This document shows, piece after piece, positions 1 through 6,240 of a stretch of DNA of 14,361 nucleotides. Origin of the DNA: an uncultured Corynebacterium sp. (lineage in GTDB: Bacteria; Actinomycetota; Actinomycetes; Mycobacteriales; Mycobacteriaceae); contig CALZCR010000009.1 of assembly GCA_945631445.1 (NCBI GenBank), positions 1 to 14,361 on the forward strand. Direction: 5' to 3'. A program made the position numbers and the translations under genes. The notes under the pieces are model-generated. The model had not been told where the DNA came from, ran no database searches, and worked only from the letters and a program-made list of their open reading frames with translations. Each line of letters begins with the position of its first letter. Position 1 is the stretch's first letter.

Positions 1-1
1 G

Positions 2-364
2 TCGGACCAGATCGCCGTGGCCCTGGCCGGACTCGGCGGCGCCTACCTGTTTTTCGTCCCCGCCCTCGGGGGCGTGGGCGGGTTCATCACCGGCTCCAAC
101 AGCGGGGCCAACGCCATGTTCACCGGCCCCCAGACCCAGGCCGCCGAAGTGCTCGGGGCGTCGGTGCTGCCGGCCACCGCAGCGCAAAACGTCTCCGCCT
201 CGCTGCTGACGATGACTTCACCCGCCCGAATCGAATTGGCGGTGCGTCTGTGCCCCGACCCGCCCGCCCGCCGGCCCGTCTTCGCCTGGACGCTGGGCAC
301 CGCGGTCCCGGTCACCCTGGCGTTGTCCGTGCTCACGGTGGCCGTGGCCGGTTGGGCGGGGTAA
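2..364 (+). CDS. lldP: L-lactate permease family transporter, C-terminal part (5' end outside window)
   Basis: The reading frame is open from the window edge and ends at TAA 362-364, giving the last 120 or so residues. The segment PALGGVGGFITGSNSGANAM, followed by AAQNVSASLLTMTSPARIEL, matches the C-terminal signature of the LctP/LldP lactate permease family. Members have a G-x-FxxGS-x-x-x-NAxF loop and an AAQ...SP motif near the last membrane helices. These carriers import L-lactate or glycolate with protons across the cytoplasmic membrane. A final hydrophobic helix (TLGTAVPVTLALSVLTVAVA) ends the protein. The GTG at 17 is only an internal codon. The real start lies upstream of the window, so length and operon context (for example an lldD lactate dehydrogenase partner) cannot be judged. 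The family call rests on motif recall; the exact substrate is inferred. Confidence 0.75.
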   Translation, partial: SDQIAVALAGLGGAYLFFVPALGGVGGFITGSNSGANAMFTGPQTQAAEVLGASVLPATAAQNVSASLLTMTSPARIELAVRLCPDPPARRPVFAWTLGTAVPVTLALSVLTVAVAGWAG

Positions 365-385
365 ACCCCCGCCCGGCGGTGCGGC

Positions 386-391
386 TAAAAT
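386..391 (+). promoter_or_regulatory. -10 hexamer TAAAAT for the DUF1275 gene (leaderless)
   Basis: TAAAAT fits the actinobacterial TANNNT -10 consensus and ends 8 nt before the ATG at 400. No Shine-Dalgarno-like sequence lies in the 35-bp gap after the permease gene. Transcription would begin at or next to the ATG, giving a leaderless mRNA. No good -35 is visible. Confidence 0.5.
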
Positions 392-399
392 AGGCTTAT

Positions 400-1101
400 A
401 TGAGTGGTTACAGCAAACGTGAACGCGGCTTGGCCGCCGGCTACGCGTTCATCGCCGGTTTCGTCGACTCCGTTGGCTTCCTCTTTCTCGGCGGCGTGTT
501 CCTGTCCTTCATGTCCGGAAACACCACCCGCGCCGCCACCTCTTTAGTCAGCGGGGACTGGGATCTGGCGGCTTTGGCCAGCAGCTGCCTGTTGCTCTTC
601 CTCGCCGGCGTGATGCAGGGGGCGCTGGTACGCCGACTGGCGCGGCGCTGGGTGCCGCTGCACTGGGTGCGCGACGTCGTGATCGCGAACATGGACATCC
701 TGTTCGTGATCTCCAGCATCCTCATCCTCGCCGACCAGCCGCACATCGGGATCATGTTCGCCTCCTTGGGCATCGGGGCGATGAACTCCATTTTCGAGCG
801 CGACGGCGAAGTCGACATCGCGTTGACGTACATGACCGGCACGCTGGTGAAAATGGGGCAGCGTTTCATCGACACGTTCTTCGGCGGGGCCCACTCCAAG
901 TGGCTGCAGCACTTCGTGATGTGGGCGTCGCTGTCCGCCGGCGCCGTCACCGGCGCCCTGGCCTACTGGGCCGTCGACGTCCGTGCCATCATCATCGCCA
1001 CCGGGCTGTGCCTGCTGCTGACCATCCTGGTGGAGCTGGTGCGCTTCCACGGGCGGCGACGGGGCGTCACGCGGGTGCGCGCGGACGTCGGTCCGCGCTG
1101 A
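400..1101 (+). CDS. YoaK/DUF1275 family multi-pass membrane protein
   Basis: This 233-residue protein has about six hydrophobic segments, around residues 12-35, 57-75, 94-112, 115-133, 170-192 and 195-214. It carries the DUF1275/YoaK landmarks: an N-terminal GFVDSVGF-type helix, a SGNTT motif at 40-44 and a TGTLVKMGQ motif near 146-154. The family is widespread and its biochemical role is unresolved; small-molecule transport has been suggested. The ATG at 400 is preceded by a -10-like TAAAAT and no ribosome binding site, so the gene probably has its own leaderless transcript although it lies only 35 bp after the lactate permease gene. It ends 19 bp from the convergent lepA stop. Family assignment is fairly sure; function is unknown. 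Confidence 0.85.
   Translation: MSGYSKRERGLAAGYAFIAGFVDSVGFLFLGGVFLSFMSGNTTRAATSLVSGDWDLAALASSCLLLFLAGVMQGALVRRLARRWVPLHWVRDVVIANMDILFVISSILILADQPHIGIMFASLGIGAMNSIFERDGEVDIALTYMTGTLVKMGQRFIDTFFGGAHSKWLQHFVMWASLSAGAVTGALAYWAVDVRAIIIATGLCLLLTILVELVRFHGRRRGVTRVRADVGPR
1079..1098. other. Perfect 8-bp hairpin at the convergent DUF1275/lepA junction
   Basis: GCGCGGAC (1079-1086) pairs with GTCCGCGC (1091-1098) around a GTCG loop, ending right against the TGA of the DUF1275 gene. There is no T-run on either side, so it is not a classical intrinsic terminator. It is the only strong inverted repeat I noticed near the tail-to-tail junction and could act as a U-less bidirectional terminator. That role is inference. 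Confidence 0.35.
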
Positions 1102-1120
1102 GGCTCCGCGTGAAGTCGGC

Positions 1121-2968
1121 TTATCCTTCGTCGGTGGACAGCGCCGCGACGAACGCCTCCTGCGGGACTTCCACAGAGCCGATGTTCTTCATGCGCTTCT
1201 TGCCGGCCTTCTGCTTCTCCAGCAGCTTGCGCTTACGGGAGATGTCGCCGCCGTAGCACTTCGCCAGCACGTCCTTGCGCAGGGCACGGATGGTCTCACG
1301 CGCGATGATCTGCGACCCGATGGCCGCCTGGATGGGCACCTCGAACTGCTGGCGCGGGATCAGCTCGCGCAGCTTCTTGGTCATCTTCAACCCGTAGTGG
1401 CGGGCGTCGTCGCGGTGGACGATGGCGCTGAACGCGTCCACCGGCTCACCCTGCAACAGAATGTCCACCTTCACCAGGTCCCCCTCCTCGATGCCGGCCT
1501 CCTCGTAGTTCAGTGAGGCGTAGCCCTTGGTGCGGGACTTCAACAGGTCGAAGAAATCGAAGATGATCTCACCCAGCGGCATGACGTAGCGCAGCTCGAC
1601 GCGGTCCTCGGACAGGTAGTCCATGTTCTTCATCTGGCCGCGCTTGGTCTGGCACAGCTCCATCGTGGGGCCGACGAACTCCGACGGCACGATCAAGGTC
1701 ATGTTCACGATCGGTTCGTACACCGCCTGGTGCTTGCCTTCCGGCCACTCGGAAGGGTTGTGCACCACGATTTCTTCGTTGGACTCGGTGTGCACGCGGT
1801 AGGACACGCTCGGCGCCGTGGAGATCAGGTCCAGGTCGAACTCGCGCTCCAGGCGGTCGCGGGTGATCTCCATGTGCAGCAAACCAAGGAAACCGCAGCG
1901 GAAACCGAAGCCCAGGGCCACGGACGTCTCCGGCTCATACGACAAAGACGCGTCGTTGAGCTGCAACTTCTCCAGGGCCTCCCGCAGCGCGGGGAAATCC
2001 GCCTGAGAGATCGGGAACAACCCCGAGTACACCATCGGCACCGGTTCGGCGTAGCCCTCCAAAGGCTCTTCCGCACCGCCGCGCGCCCAGGTGACGGTGT
2101 CGCCGACCTTCGTCTCACGCACGTCCTTCACGCCGGTGATGATGTAGCCCACTTCGCCGGGGCCCAGCCCCTCACACGGCTTCGGCGTCGGCGAGACCAC
2201 CCCGATCTCGTTGATGTCCAGGGTCGCGCCCGTGGCCATCAGCTGCACCTTCTGGTTCGGGCGGAACTGCCCGTCGACCACGCGAATGTAGGTGACCACG
2301 CCGCGGAAAGTGTCGTAGACCGAGTCGAAGATCATCGCGCGGGCCGGGGCGTCGACCGGGTGCTCGCTGGTCGGTTGCGGGATCGTGTCGCAGATCTTGT
2401 CCAGCAGCTCCGGCACGCCCTCGCCCGTCTTACCGGACACGCGCAGCACGTCCCCCGGCTCGCAGCCGATGATGTTGGCGATCTCCAGGGCGTACTTCTC
2501 CGGATCCGCGGCCGGCAGGTCGATCTTGTTCAGGACCGGGATGATCTCCAGGTCGTTTTCCATCGCCAGGTACAGGTTCGCCAGGGTCTGGGCCTCGATG
2601 CCCTGGGCCGCGTCGACGAGCAGCACCGCGCCCTCACAGGCCTCCAGCGCACGGGAGACCTCGTAGGTGAAGTCGACGTGGCCGGGAGTGTCGATCATCT
2701 GCAGGACCATCTCCTCGCCGAGATGCTCCCCGGAACGCGGCACCCACGGCAGGCGGACGTTCTGCGCCTTGATCGTGATGCCGCGTTCCCGCTCGATGTC
2801 CATGTTGTCGAGGTACTGGTCGCGCATGTCGCGATCCGCGACGACGGCGGACAGCTGCAGAATGCGATCGGCGAGCGTCGACTTGCCGTGGTCGATGTGC
2901 GCGATGATGCAGAAGTTCCTGATCTTGGCCGGATCCGTGAACGTCTGCTCCGCAAAGTTATTCGCCAT
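1121..2968 (-). CDS. lepA: Elongation factor 4 (LepA), ribosomal back-translocase GTPase
   Basis: The 615-residue length is normal for EF4/LepA, a translational GTPase that binds the ribosome and is linked to back-translocation and ribosome assembly under stress. The G domain shows the P-loop region AHIDHGKST (23-31), switch I with [11 protein letters not shown] (59-69), the G3 motif DTPGH (93-97) and the G4 motif NKID (147-150). An EF-G-like domain follows ([15 protein letters not shown]), and then the LepA-specific C-terminal domain, rich in basic residues ([18 protein letters not shown]), ends the protein. ATG 2968 has a GGAAGGG ribosome binding site (2984-2990) about 15 nt upstream, rather far. 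A TAGAGT -10 (3012-3007) suggests a leader of about 30 nt. The gene is divergent from the PemK-like gene and convergent with the DUF1275 gene. A very confident call. Confidence 0.98.
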   Translation of the reverse strand: MANNFAEQTFTDPAKIRNFCIIAHIDHGKSTLADRILQLSAVVADRDMRDQYLDNMDIERERGITIKAQNVRLPWVPRSGEHLGEEMVLQMIDTPGHVDFTYEVSRALEACEGAVLLVDAAQGIEAQTLANLYLAMENDLEIIPVLNKIDLPAADPEKYALEIANIIGCEPGDVLRVSGKTGEGVPELLDKICDTIPQPTSEHPVDAPARAMIFDSVYDTFRGVVTYIRVVDGQFRPNQKVQLMATGATLDINEIGVVSPTPKPCEGLGPGEVGYIITGVKDVRETKVGDTVTWARGGAEEPLEGYAEPVPMVYSGLFPISQADFPALREALEKLQLNDASLSYEPETSVALGFGFRCGFLGLLHMEITRDRLEREFDLDLISTAPSVSYRVHTESNEEIVVHNPSEWPEGKHQAVYEPIVNMTLIVPSEFVGPTMELCQTKRGQMKNMDYLSEDRVELRYVMPLGEIIFDFFDLLKSRTKGYASLNYEEAGIEEGDLVKVDILLQGEPVDAFSAIVHRDDARHYGLKMTKKLRELIPRQQFEVPIQAAIGSQIIARETIRALRKDVLAKCYGGDISRKRKLLEKQKAGKKRMKNIGSVEVPQEAFVAALSTDEG

Positions 2969-3006
2969 TGTCTGGGCTTCAATCCCTTCCTAGTTGAATC
3001 CCCCTA

Positions 3007-3012
3007 ACTCTA
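3007..3012 (-). promoter_or_regulatory. -10 hexamer TAGAGT of the lepA promoter
   Basis: Read on the minus strand, TAGAGT is directly preceded by TG, resembling an extended -10 element, and a weak TTAAGT lies 17 bp upstream in the -35 position. The predicted transcription start near 3000 gives lepA a leader of about 30 nt containing its GGAAGGG binding site. The same hexamer serves the divergent gene. Confidence 0.45.
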
Positions 3013-3048
3013 CAGTGACAACACATTTTACTTAAGTGGAGTAACGGT

Positions 3049-3054
3049 TAGAGT
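3049..3054 (+). promoter_or_regulatory. -10 hexamer TAGAGT of the PemK-like gene
   Basis: TAGAGT is followed 10 nt later by ATG 3065, and a TTTTAC lies 17 bp upstream (3026-3031). Because the hexamer overlaps the possible GTG start at 3053, that upstream start would not be on the transcript. This supports ATG 3065 and a nearly leaderless mRNA. The -35 regions of the two divergent promoters overlap around the palindrome ACTTAAGT (3030-3037). Confidence 0.45.
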
Positions 3055-3064
3055 GGCGTCGGGG

Positions 3065-3694
3065 ATGAATTATTCAGACACCCCTCACAATCCCCCACCC
3101 CGACGTCGAACCAGGATGATCCGCATGAAATTCAGCGGGCGGACCCGAAACACACTTCTTTCGCGCGGCGAAAAACGCAAAGCCCCAAAGAAGTCTGCAC
3201 TGGACCGCGGCTTGGAAGCGCTGCGCAAACAACTGGGGTTCGGCCCGAACGCCGGCACAGAGACACCCGAAGACCACGCCCACCGCGGTCAAGCCCCGCT
3301 CGAGGTCGTCGACACCGCCGACCACGCCCGCGCCATCTTCTACGCCCCGGACTTGGACGGCCAGCCGGACCCGGGCGAAATCGTGTGGTTTTTGGCCCCC
3401 GTCGACTCCGCCACCAAGAAGCACTCCGAACGCGCGATGCTGGTCGTCGGACGCACCCGCCGCCGCGGTGTCCTGGGGCTGTTGATCTCCCCGAACCCCG
3501 CGCACGCCGACGACGACAACTGGATGGAGATCGGCTCCGGCCAGTGGGATTCGCTGGGTCGACCCTGCTGGATCCGGCTCGACCGGGTGCTGGAAGTCCC
3601 GGACCATGCGCTGCGCCGTGCCGGGGCCCTTTTTCCCCGCGCCCGCTTTGAGCGCGTCGCCGGCGCCCTGCGCTCGCGTTTCAACTGGAACTAG
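3065..3694 (+). CDS. PemK/MazF-fold family protein with long basic N-terminal extension
   Basis: With ATG 3065 the protein has 209 residues. Residues 1-90 are basic and low in hydrophobics (PPRRRTR, RGEKRKAPKK) and look disordered. From about 100 a compact domain begins: PDPGEIVWF, then SERAMLVVGR, VLGLLIS, EIGSGQWDSLGRPCWIRLDRVLEVP and a final RFERVAGALRSRF helix. This resembles the actinobacterial PemK/MazF-like proteins beside lepA (Rv2405 in M. tuberculosis, from memory). MazF toxins are mRNA endoribonucleases using an Arg and a Thr/Ser. Here R123 and S142 could correspond, but the usual RP is RA, and no antitoxin gene adjoins. A housekeeping or RNA-binding role is as likely as a toxin. 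An in-frame GTG at 3053 overlaps the -10, so I prefer ATG 3065. Fold call moderate, function open. Confidence 0.75.
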   Translation: MNYSDTPHNPPPRRRTRMIRMKFSGRTRNTLLSRGEKRKAPKKSALDRGLEALRKQLGFGPNAGTETPEDHAHRGQAPLEVVDTADHARAIFYAPDLDGQPDPGEIVWFLAPVDSATKKHSERAMLVVGRTRRRGVLGLLISPNPAHADDDNWMEIGSGQWDSLGRPCWIRLDRVLEVPDHALRRAGALFPRARFERVAGALRSRFNWN

Positions 3695-3696
3695 GT

Positions 3697-3725
3697 TTGG
3701 AACGGGACCGCTGCCCTGCTAAACT
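3697..3725 (+). promoter_or_regulatory. rpsT promoter: TTGGAA, 17-bp spacer, TAAACT
   Basis: A -35 hexamer TTGGAA (3697-3702) and a -10 hexamer TAAACT (3720-3725) stand exactly 17 bp apart, starting just 2 bp after the TAG of the PemK-like gene. This is the best two-part sigma-A-type promoter in the window and suits a highly expressed ribosomal protein gene. Transcription would start near 3732, leaving a leader of about 135 nt. Confidence 0.65.
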
Positions 3726-3750
3726 CCCTGAGGTTATCCTTCATCCGGGA

Positions 3751-3800
3751 ACGCCGGTCGGGGCGGGCAGGACCTTGGGTCCGCTCTTCGTAATCGGCGT
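3751..3800 (+). promoter_or_regulatory. Structured 5' leader of rpsT (candidate regulatory RNA)
   Basis: ACGCCGGT (3751-3758) can pair with ATCGGCGT (3793-3800), eight pairs with one G-U. This encloses an inner hairpin GGACC (3770-3774) / GGTCC (3778-3782). A weaker CGATG (3813-3817) / CATCG (3832-3836) pairing lies nearer the start codon. S20 synthesis is known to be autoregulated through its leader in Escherichia coli, so a leader of this length and structure may be regulatory. Folding was done by eye and no known motif was recognised. Confidence 0.35.
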
Positions 3801-3866
3801 CGCGTCTCCCAGCGATGACAAGGAAAAACAGCATCGATTCCGATCTAGTTCAAGAGGTAGCTCACC

Positions 3867-4130
3867 ATGGCAAACATCAAGTCTCAGCAGAAGCGCAACC
3901 TGACCAACGAGAAGGCACGTCAGCGCAACCAGGCCGTCCGCACCGCCGTGCGCACCGAGATCCGCAAGTTCCGCGCTCTCGTCGAGACCGGCGACAAGGC
4001 TCAGGCCGAGGAGCAGCTGCGCACCGCTTCCCGCGCGCTGGACAAGTCCGTCTCCAAGGGCGTCTTCCACCGCAACAACGCGGCGAACAAGAAGTCCGCC
4101 ATGGCTCTCGCCTTCAACCAGATGGCTTAA
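3867..4130 (+). CDS. rpsT: 30S ribosomal protein S20
   Basis: The 87-residue, highly basic, helical protein begins [20 protein letters not shown], the hallmark N-terminus of S20, and continues with [17 protein letters not shown], the conserved C-terminal helix. S20 binds 16S rRNA early in small-subunit assembly. ATG 3867 is supported by a good ribosome binding site, AAGAGGT (3852-3858), 8 nt upstream. The gene is a single-gene unit with its own promoter, a long leader and an intrinsic terminator. It lies on the opposite strand from the downstream LysE gene, as in related actinobacteria where rpsT stands beside holA on the other strand. Confidence 0.98.
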   Translation: MANIKSQQKRNLTNEKARQRNQAVRTAVRTEIRKFRALVETGDKAQAEEQLRTASRALDKSVSKGVFHRNNAANKKSAMALAFNQMA

Positions 4131-4154
4131 GTCCCGCCCCTTCGCGTGACGACG

Positions 4155-4194
4155 ATCGCCCCGCCCCCTGTTCTCAGGGTGCGGGGCGATTTTT
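4155..4194 (+). terminator. Intrinsic terminator of rpsT
   Basis: ATCGCCCCGC (4155-4164) pairs perfectly with GCGGGGCGAT (4181-4190). Inside it CCCTG (4166-4170) pairs with CAGGG (4175-4179) around a TTCT loop, with one C/T mismatch between the stems. A TTTT run (4191-4194) follows, making a T5 stretch with the last stem base. It lies 25 nt after the rpsT stop. The minus-strand side has no T-run, so it appears to serve rpsT only. Confidence 0.9.
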
Positions 4195-4210
4195 GGTTGC
4201 GCCCGCCGCG

Positions 4211-4858
4211 CTAGGTGAAGACGTCGATGACGCCGTTGACCACGAGCACCGCGCCGGCCACCAGGAAAAACAGCCCGGCGACGACGTCAATCCACGGACC
4301 CGCGCGCAGCAGCCGGCGGCGCACCGTCTTCGTGGAGATCACCAGGCTGAGCACCAGGTGCAACGCCAACGACGACCACGACAGCGCCAAAACCACCGTC
4401 ACCGCCAGGCCGATCGACGGGTTCCGCGGCAACAGCGGGGCGATCAAGGCCGCCAAGAACAGCACGATCTTCGGGTTCGACAGGTTCGTCGTCAACCCCT
4501 GCCGGAAAGCCTGCCCGAGGCCGCCCAGCCGACTCTCCGCGTCCTCCAAGTCCACGGGCGGGCTGGTGCGGTTGCGCCAGCCGCTGACCAGCATGCCGCG
4601 ACCCATCCACAGCAGCCAGGCGCCGCCGAGGATCTGGATCACGCCGAGCACCTCAGGGAAGGCGTTGAGCACCGCTGCCGCGCCGAACACGGTCACGGTG
4701 CACCAGAACAACACGCCTACCTGGATGCCGGCGGTGACGGCCACCGCGTGCCGCCGTGACTGCGTGGCGGTCCGGGTGATCAGGATGATGTCCGGGCCCG
4801 GCGACAGCGCGCCGACCAGGTTCAACCCGACCAGCGCCGCCAGGTTCGTCAGAGTCAC
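4211..4858 (-). CDS. LysE/RhtB family amino-acid exporter
   Basis: The 215-residue protein has the size and six-helix pattern of the LysE/RhtB export family. Its N-terminal motif ALSPGPDIILITRTATQSRR is the family signature (SPGPD followed by a basic loop). The segments GGAWLLWMGRGML and NLSNPKIVLFLAALIAPLL are typical of the middle and fourth helices. Members export amino acids or their analogues by proton exchange. The substrate cannot be told from sequence. The start is GTG 4858, whose bases overlap the TGA of the ankyrin gene (GTGA, 4 nt). Translation is therefore probably coupled, and no separate promoter is needed. It is the last gene of the minus-strand run and converges on rpsT; I see no clear terminator of its own. 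Confidence 0.9.
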   Translation of the reverse strand: MTLTNLAALVGLNLVGALSPGPDIILITRTATQSRRHAVAVTAGIQVGVLFWCTVTVFGAAAVLNAFPEVLGVIQILGGAWLLWMGRGMLVSGWRNRTSPPVDLEDAESRLGGLGQAFRQGLTTNLSNPKIVLFLAALIAPLLPRNPSIGLAVTVVLALSWSSLALHLVLSLVISTKTVRRRLLRAGPWIDVVAGLFFLVAGAVLVVNGVIDVFT

Positions 4859-5256
4859 TGCTGACGGGTCAGCCGCGGGAGCAAGTCCGTGCGCCCGAAC
4901 ATCTGGGCGCTGTCCACCGCGTTCGGGTGCCCGGCCAGCGGGTCGGCGCCGGCCTCCAACAGCGCCTCGACCACGCCGTCTTCTTTCTTGAAGATGGCCC
5001 CCGCCAGCGGGGTCTGGCCGTGGCCGTTGGGCTTGTTCGGGTCGGCGCCCTCCGCCAGCAAGCCCTTGACCAGCTCTTCCCGACCGCTGTAGGCGGCCAG
5101 CATGAGGAAGGTGTTGCCGTCCTGGTTGGCTAAATCGACGTTGACTCCCTGGCGGACGTACTCCAGCAACGTCAGGTCCCCCTCGCGGGTCATGGCGAAA
5201 AGTTTGGTGACCAGTTCCTGGACGTCCTCGGGCAGGGCTTCAGGTTGTTCATTCAT
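4855..5256 (-). CDS. Small ankyrin-repeat protein
   Basis: This soluble 133-residue protein has about three ankyrin repeats: GNTFLMLAAYSGREELVKGL (47-66) with the following AEGADPNKPNGHGQTPLAGA loop, a second copy to about EALLEAGADP (97-106), and a degenerate last unit (PNAVDSAQMFGRTDLLPRL). The first 46 residues form a helical cap plus a partial repeat. Ankyrin repeats bind other proteins, and the partner is unknown. ATG 5256 has no ribosome binding site but follows a TAAACT -10 by 8 nt, so it is probably leaderless. That -10 begins with the holA stop codon. It overlaps the downstream LysE gene by 4 nt, suggesting the two are expressed together. Repeat call confident; role unknown. Confidence 0.9.
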   Translation of the reverse strand: MNEQPEALPEDVQELVTKLFAMTREGDLTLLEYVRQGVNVDLANQDGNTFLMLAAYSGREELVKGLLAEGADPNKPNGHGQTPLAGAIFKKEDGVVEALLEAGADPLAGHPNAVDSAQMFGRTDLLPRLTRQQ

Positions 5257-5264
5257 GACACCGG

Positions 5265-5270
5265 AGTTTA
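5265..5270 (-). promoter_or_regulatory. -10 hexamer TAAACT of the ankyrin gene, overlapping the holA stop
   Basis: On the minus strand TAAACT ends 8 nt before ATG 5256, and its first three bases are the TAA stop of holA. The hexamer is identical to the rpsT -10. No ribosome binding site lies between it and the ATG, so a leaderless ankyrin-lysE transcript is the likeliest reading. No recognisable -35 is seen. Confidence 0.55.
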
Positions 5271-6203
5271 GCCCGCCAGTTCACTGATGCGGCGCACCGC
5301 GTTCTCTATCGCGAATTCGGGGTCCCCGCCCTGGCCCTTGACCTCGGCGTCCAGATCCGCCATGAGCACCACCGCCTGGCTCACCGACTCACCCGACCAC
5401 CGCCGAGCGACGCGCTGGGTTTTCTCCACCAGCCACGGCGCCATGCCCACCACCCCCGCCAGCTGCTTGGGGTTGCCGCCGCGGGTGGAATACAGCCGGG
5501 CGATGCCGCCGACCTTGGAGCTCAACGCCGCCGCCAACGCCACCGGGGAGATCCCCAACTGCAGCGCGCGCCTCGTGGAGGCCAGCGCCTGGGAGGTCTT
5601 GCCCGTCACCGCGAGATCCGCGATGTCGAAGCCGGAGACTTCCGCCACCCCGGTGTAGTAGGCCCGCACGGTGCCCACGGTGATCTCGCCCTGGGCGTCC
5701 GCGATGAGCTGTTCGATGGCCGAGGCCAACTCGCGCAGGTCGGAGCCGACGGACTCGAGCAGGGCCTGCACCACGTCGGGGGTGGGGCGAACCCCGTGGG
5801 CGCGGAATTCCTGCATCACCCAGCCGGTGCGCTGGGAAGGCTTGATCGCCGAGACGTCGTGGACTTCGGCGATCTTGGAGAACTTGGGCACCAGCGCCTT
5901 GGTGCGCCCGCCGCCGGAATGCTCGATGAGGAAGTAAATGCCCGGCGCGGGGTCGCGGGCGGATTTCAGCAGCAGGTCGGCGGCGTCCTTGCCGGCGTCT
6001 TCCGTCTTCTGGAAGACGATGGCGCGGTCTTCCGCGAACAGCGACGGGCTGGAGACTTCGATGATTTCGGAGCCGGTGACTTCCCCGGCGCGCATGACGG
6101 TGCTTTCCACCTCGGGTCCGAGGCGGTCCAGGATGCGATGGCGGGCTCGCTCGGCGAGGAATTCGTCGTCGCCGAGGATGAGGTGCACCTGCGGAATGTC
6201 CAT
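5268..6203 (-). CDS. holA: DNA polymerase III subunit delta
   Basis: The delta subunit opens the sliding clamp as part of the clamp loader. The 311-residue length is normal. The N-terminal motif VHLILGDDEFLAERARHRIL is characteristic of actinobacterial HolA (the E. coli equivalent reads YLLLGxEPxL). It is followed by the degenerate AAA+ core (SLFAEDRAIVF, YFLIEHSGGGR, SDLRELASAIEQLI) and the C-terminal helical collar domain (GISPVALAAALSSKVGGIARL). I place the start at ATG 6203. The frame continues upstream to 6491, but that extension is Pro/Ser/Thr-rich low-complexity sequence that is only the antiparallel shadow frame of comEC. An ATG at 6211 is out of frame. The ribosome binding site is weak. 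It lies 37 bp after comEC and probably shares its transcript. Confidence 0.96.
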   Translation of the reverse strand: MDIPQVHLILGDDEFLAERARHRILDRLGPEVESTVMRAGEVTGSEIIEVSSPSLFAEDRAIVFQKTEDAGKDAADLLLKSARDPAPGIYFLIEHSGGGRTKALVPKFSKIAEVHDVSAIKPSQRTGWVMQEFRAHGVRPTPDVVQALLESVGSDLRELASAIEQLIADAQGEITVGTVRAYYTGVAEVSGFDIADLAVTGKTSQALASTRRALQLGISPVALAAALSSKVGGIARLYSTRGGNPKQLAGVVGMAPWLVEKTQRVARRWSGESVSQAVVLMADLDAEVKGQGGDPEFAIENAVRRISELAG

Positions 6204-6240
6204 GGGTTCATGGTGCCACACCCCGGGCGGGGCGCAGACG

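Noticed and set aside
1730..3007. 425-codon open frame on the plus strand opposite lepA
   Set aside because: Antisense shadow of the clearly coding lepA, rich in Arg, His, Val and Asp, with no domain and no ribosome binding site.
3053..3064. GTG 3053 as start of the PemK-like gene
   Set aside because: It overlaps the -10 hexamer TAGAGT, has no ribosome binding site and adds only four residues; ATG 3065 fits better.
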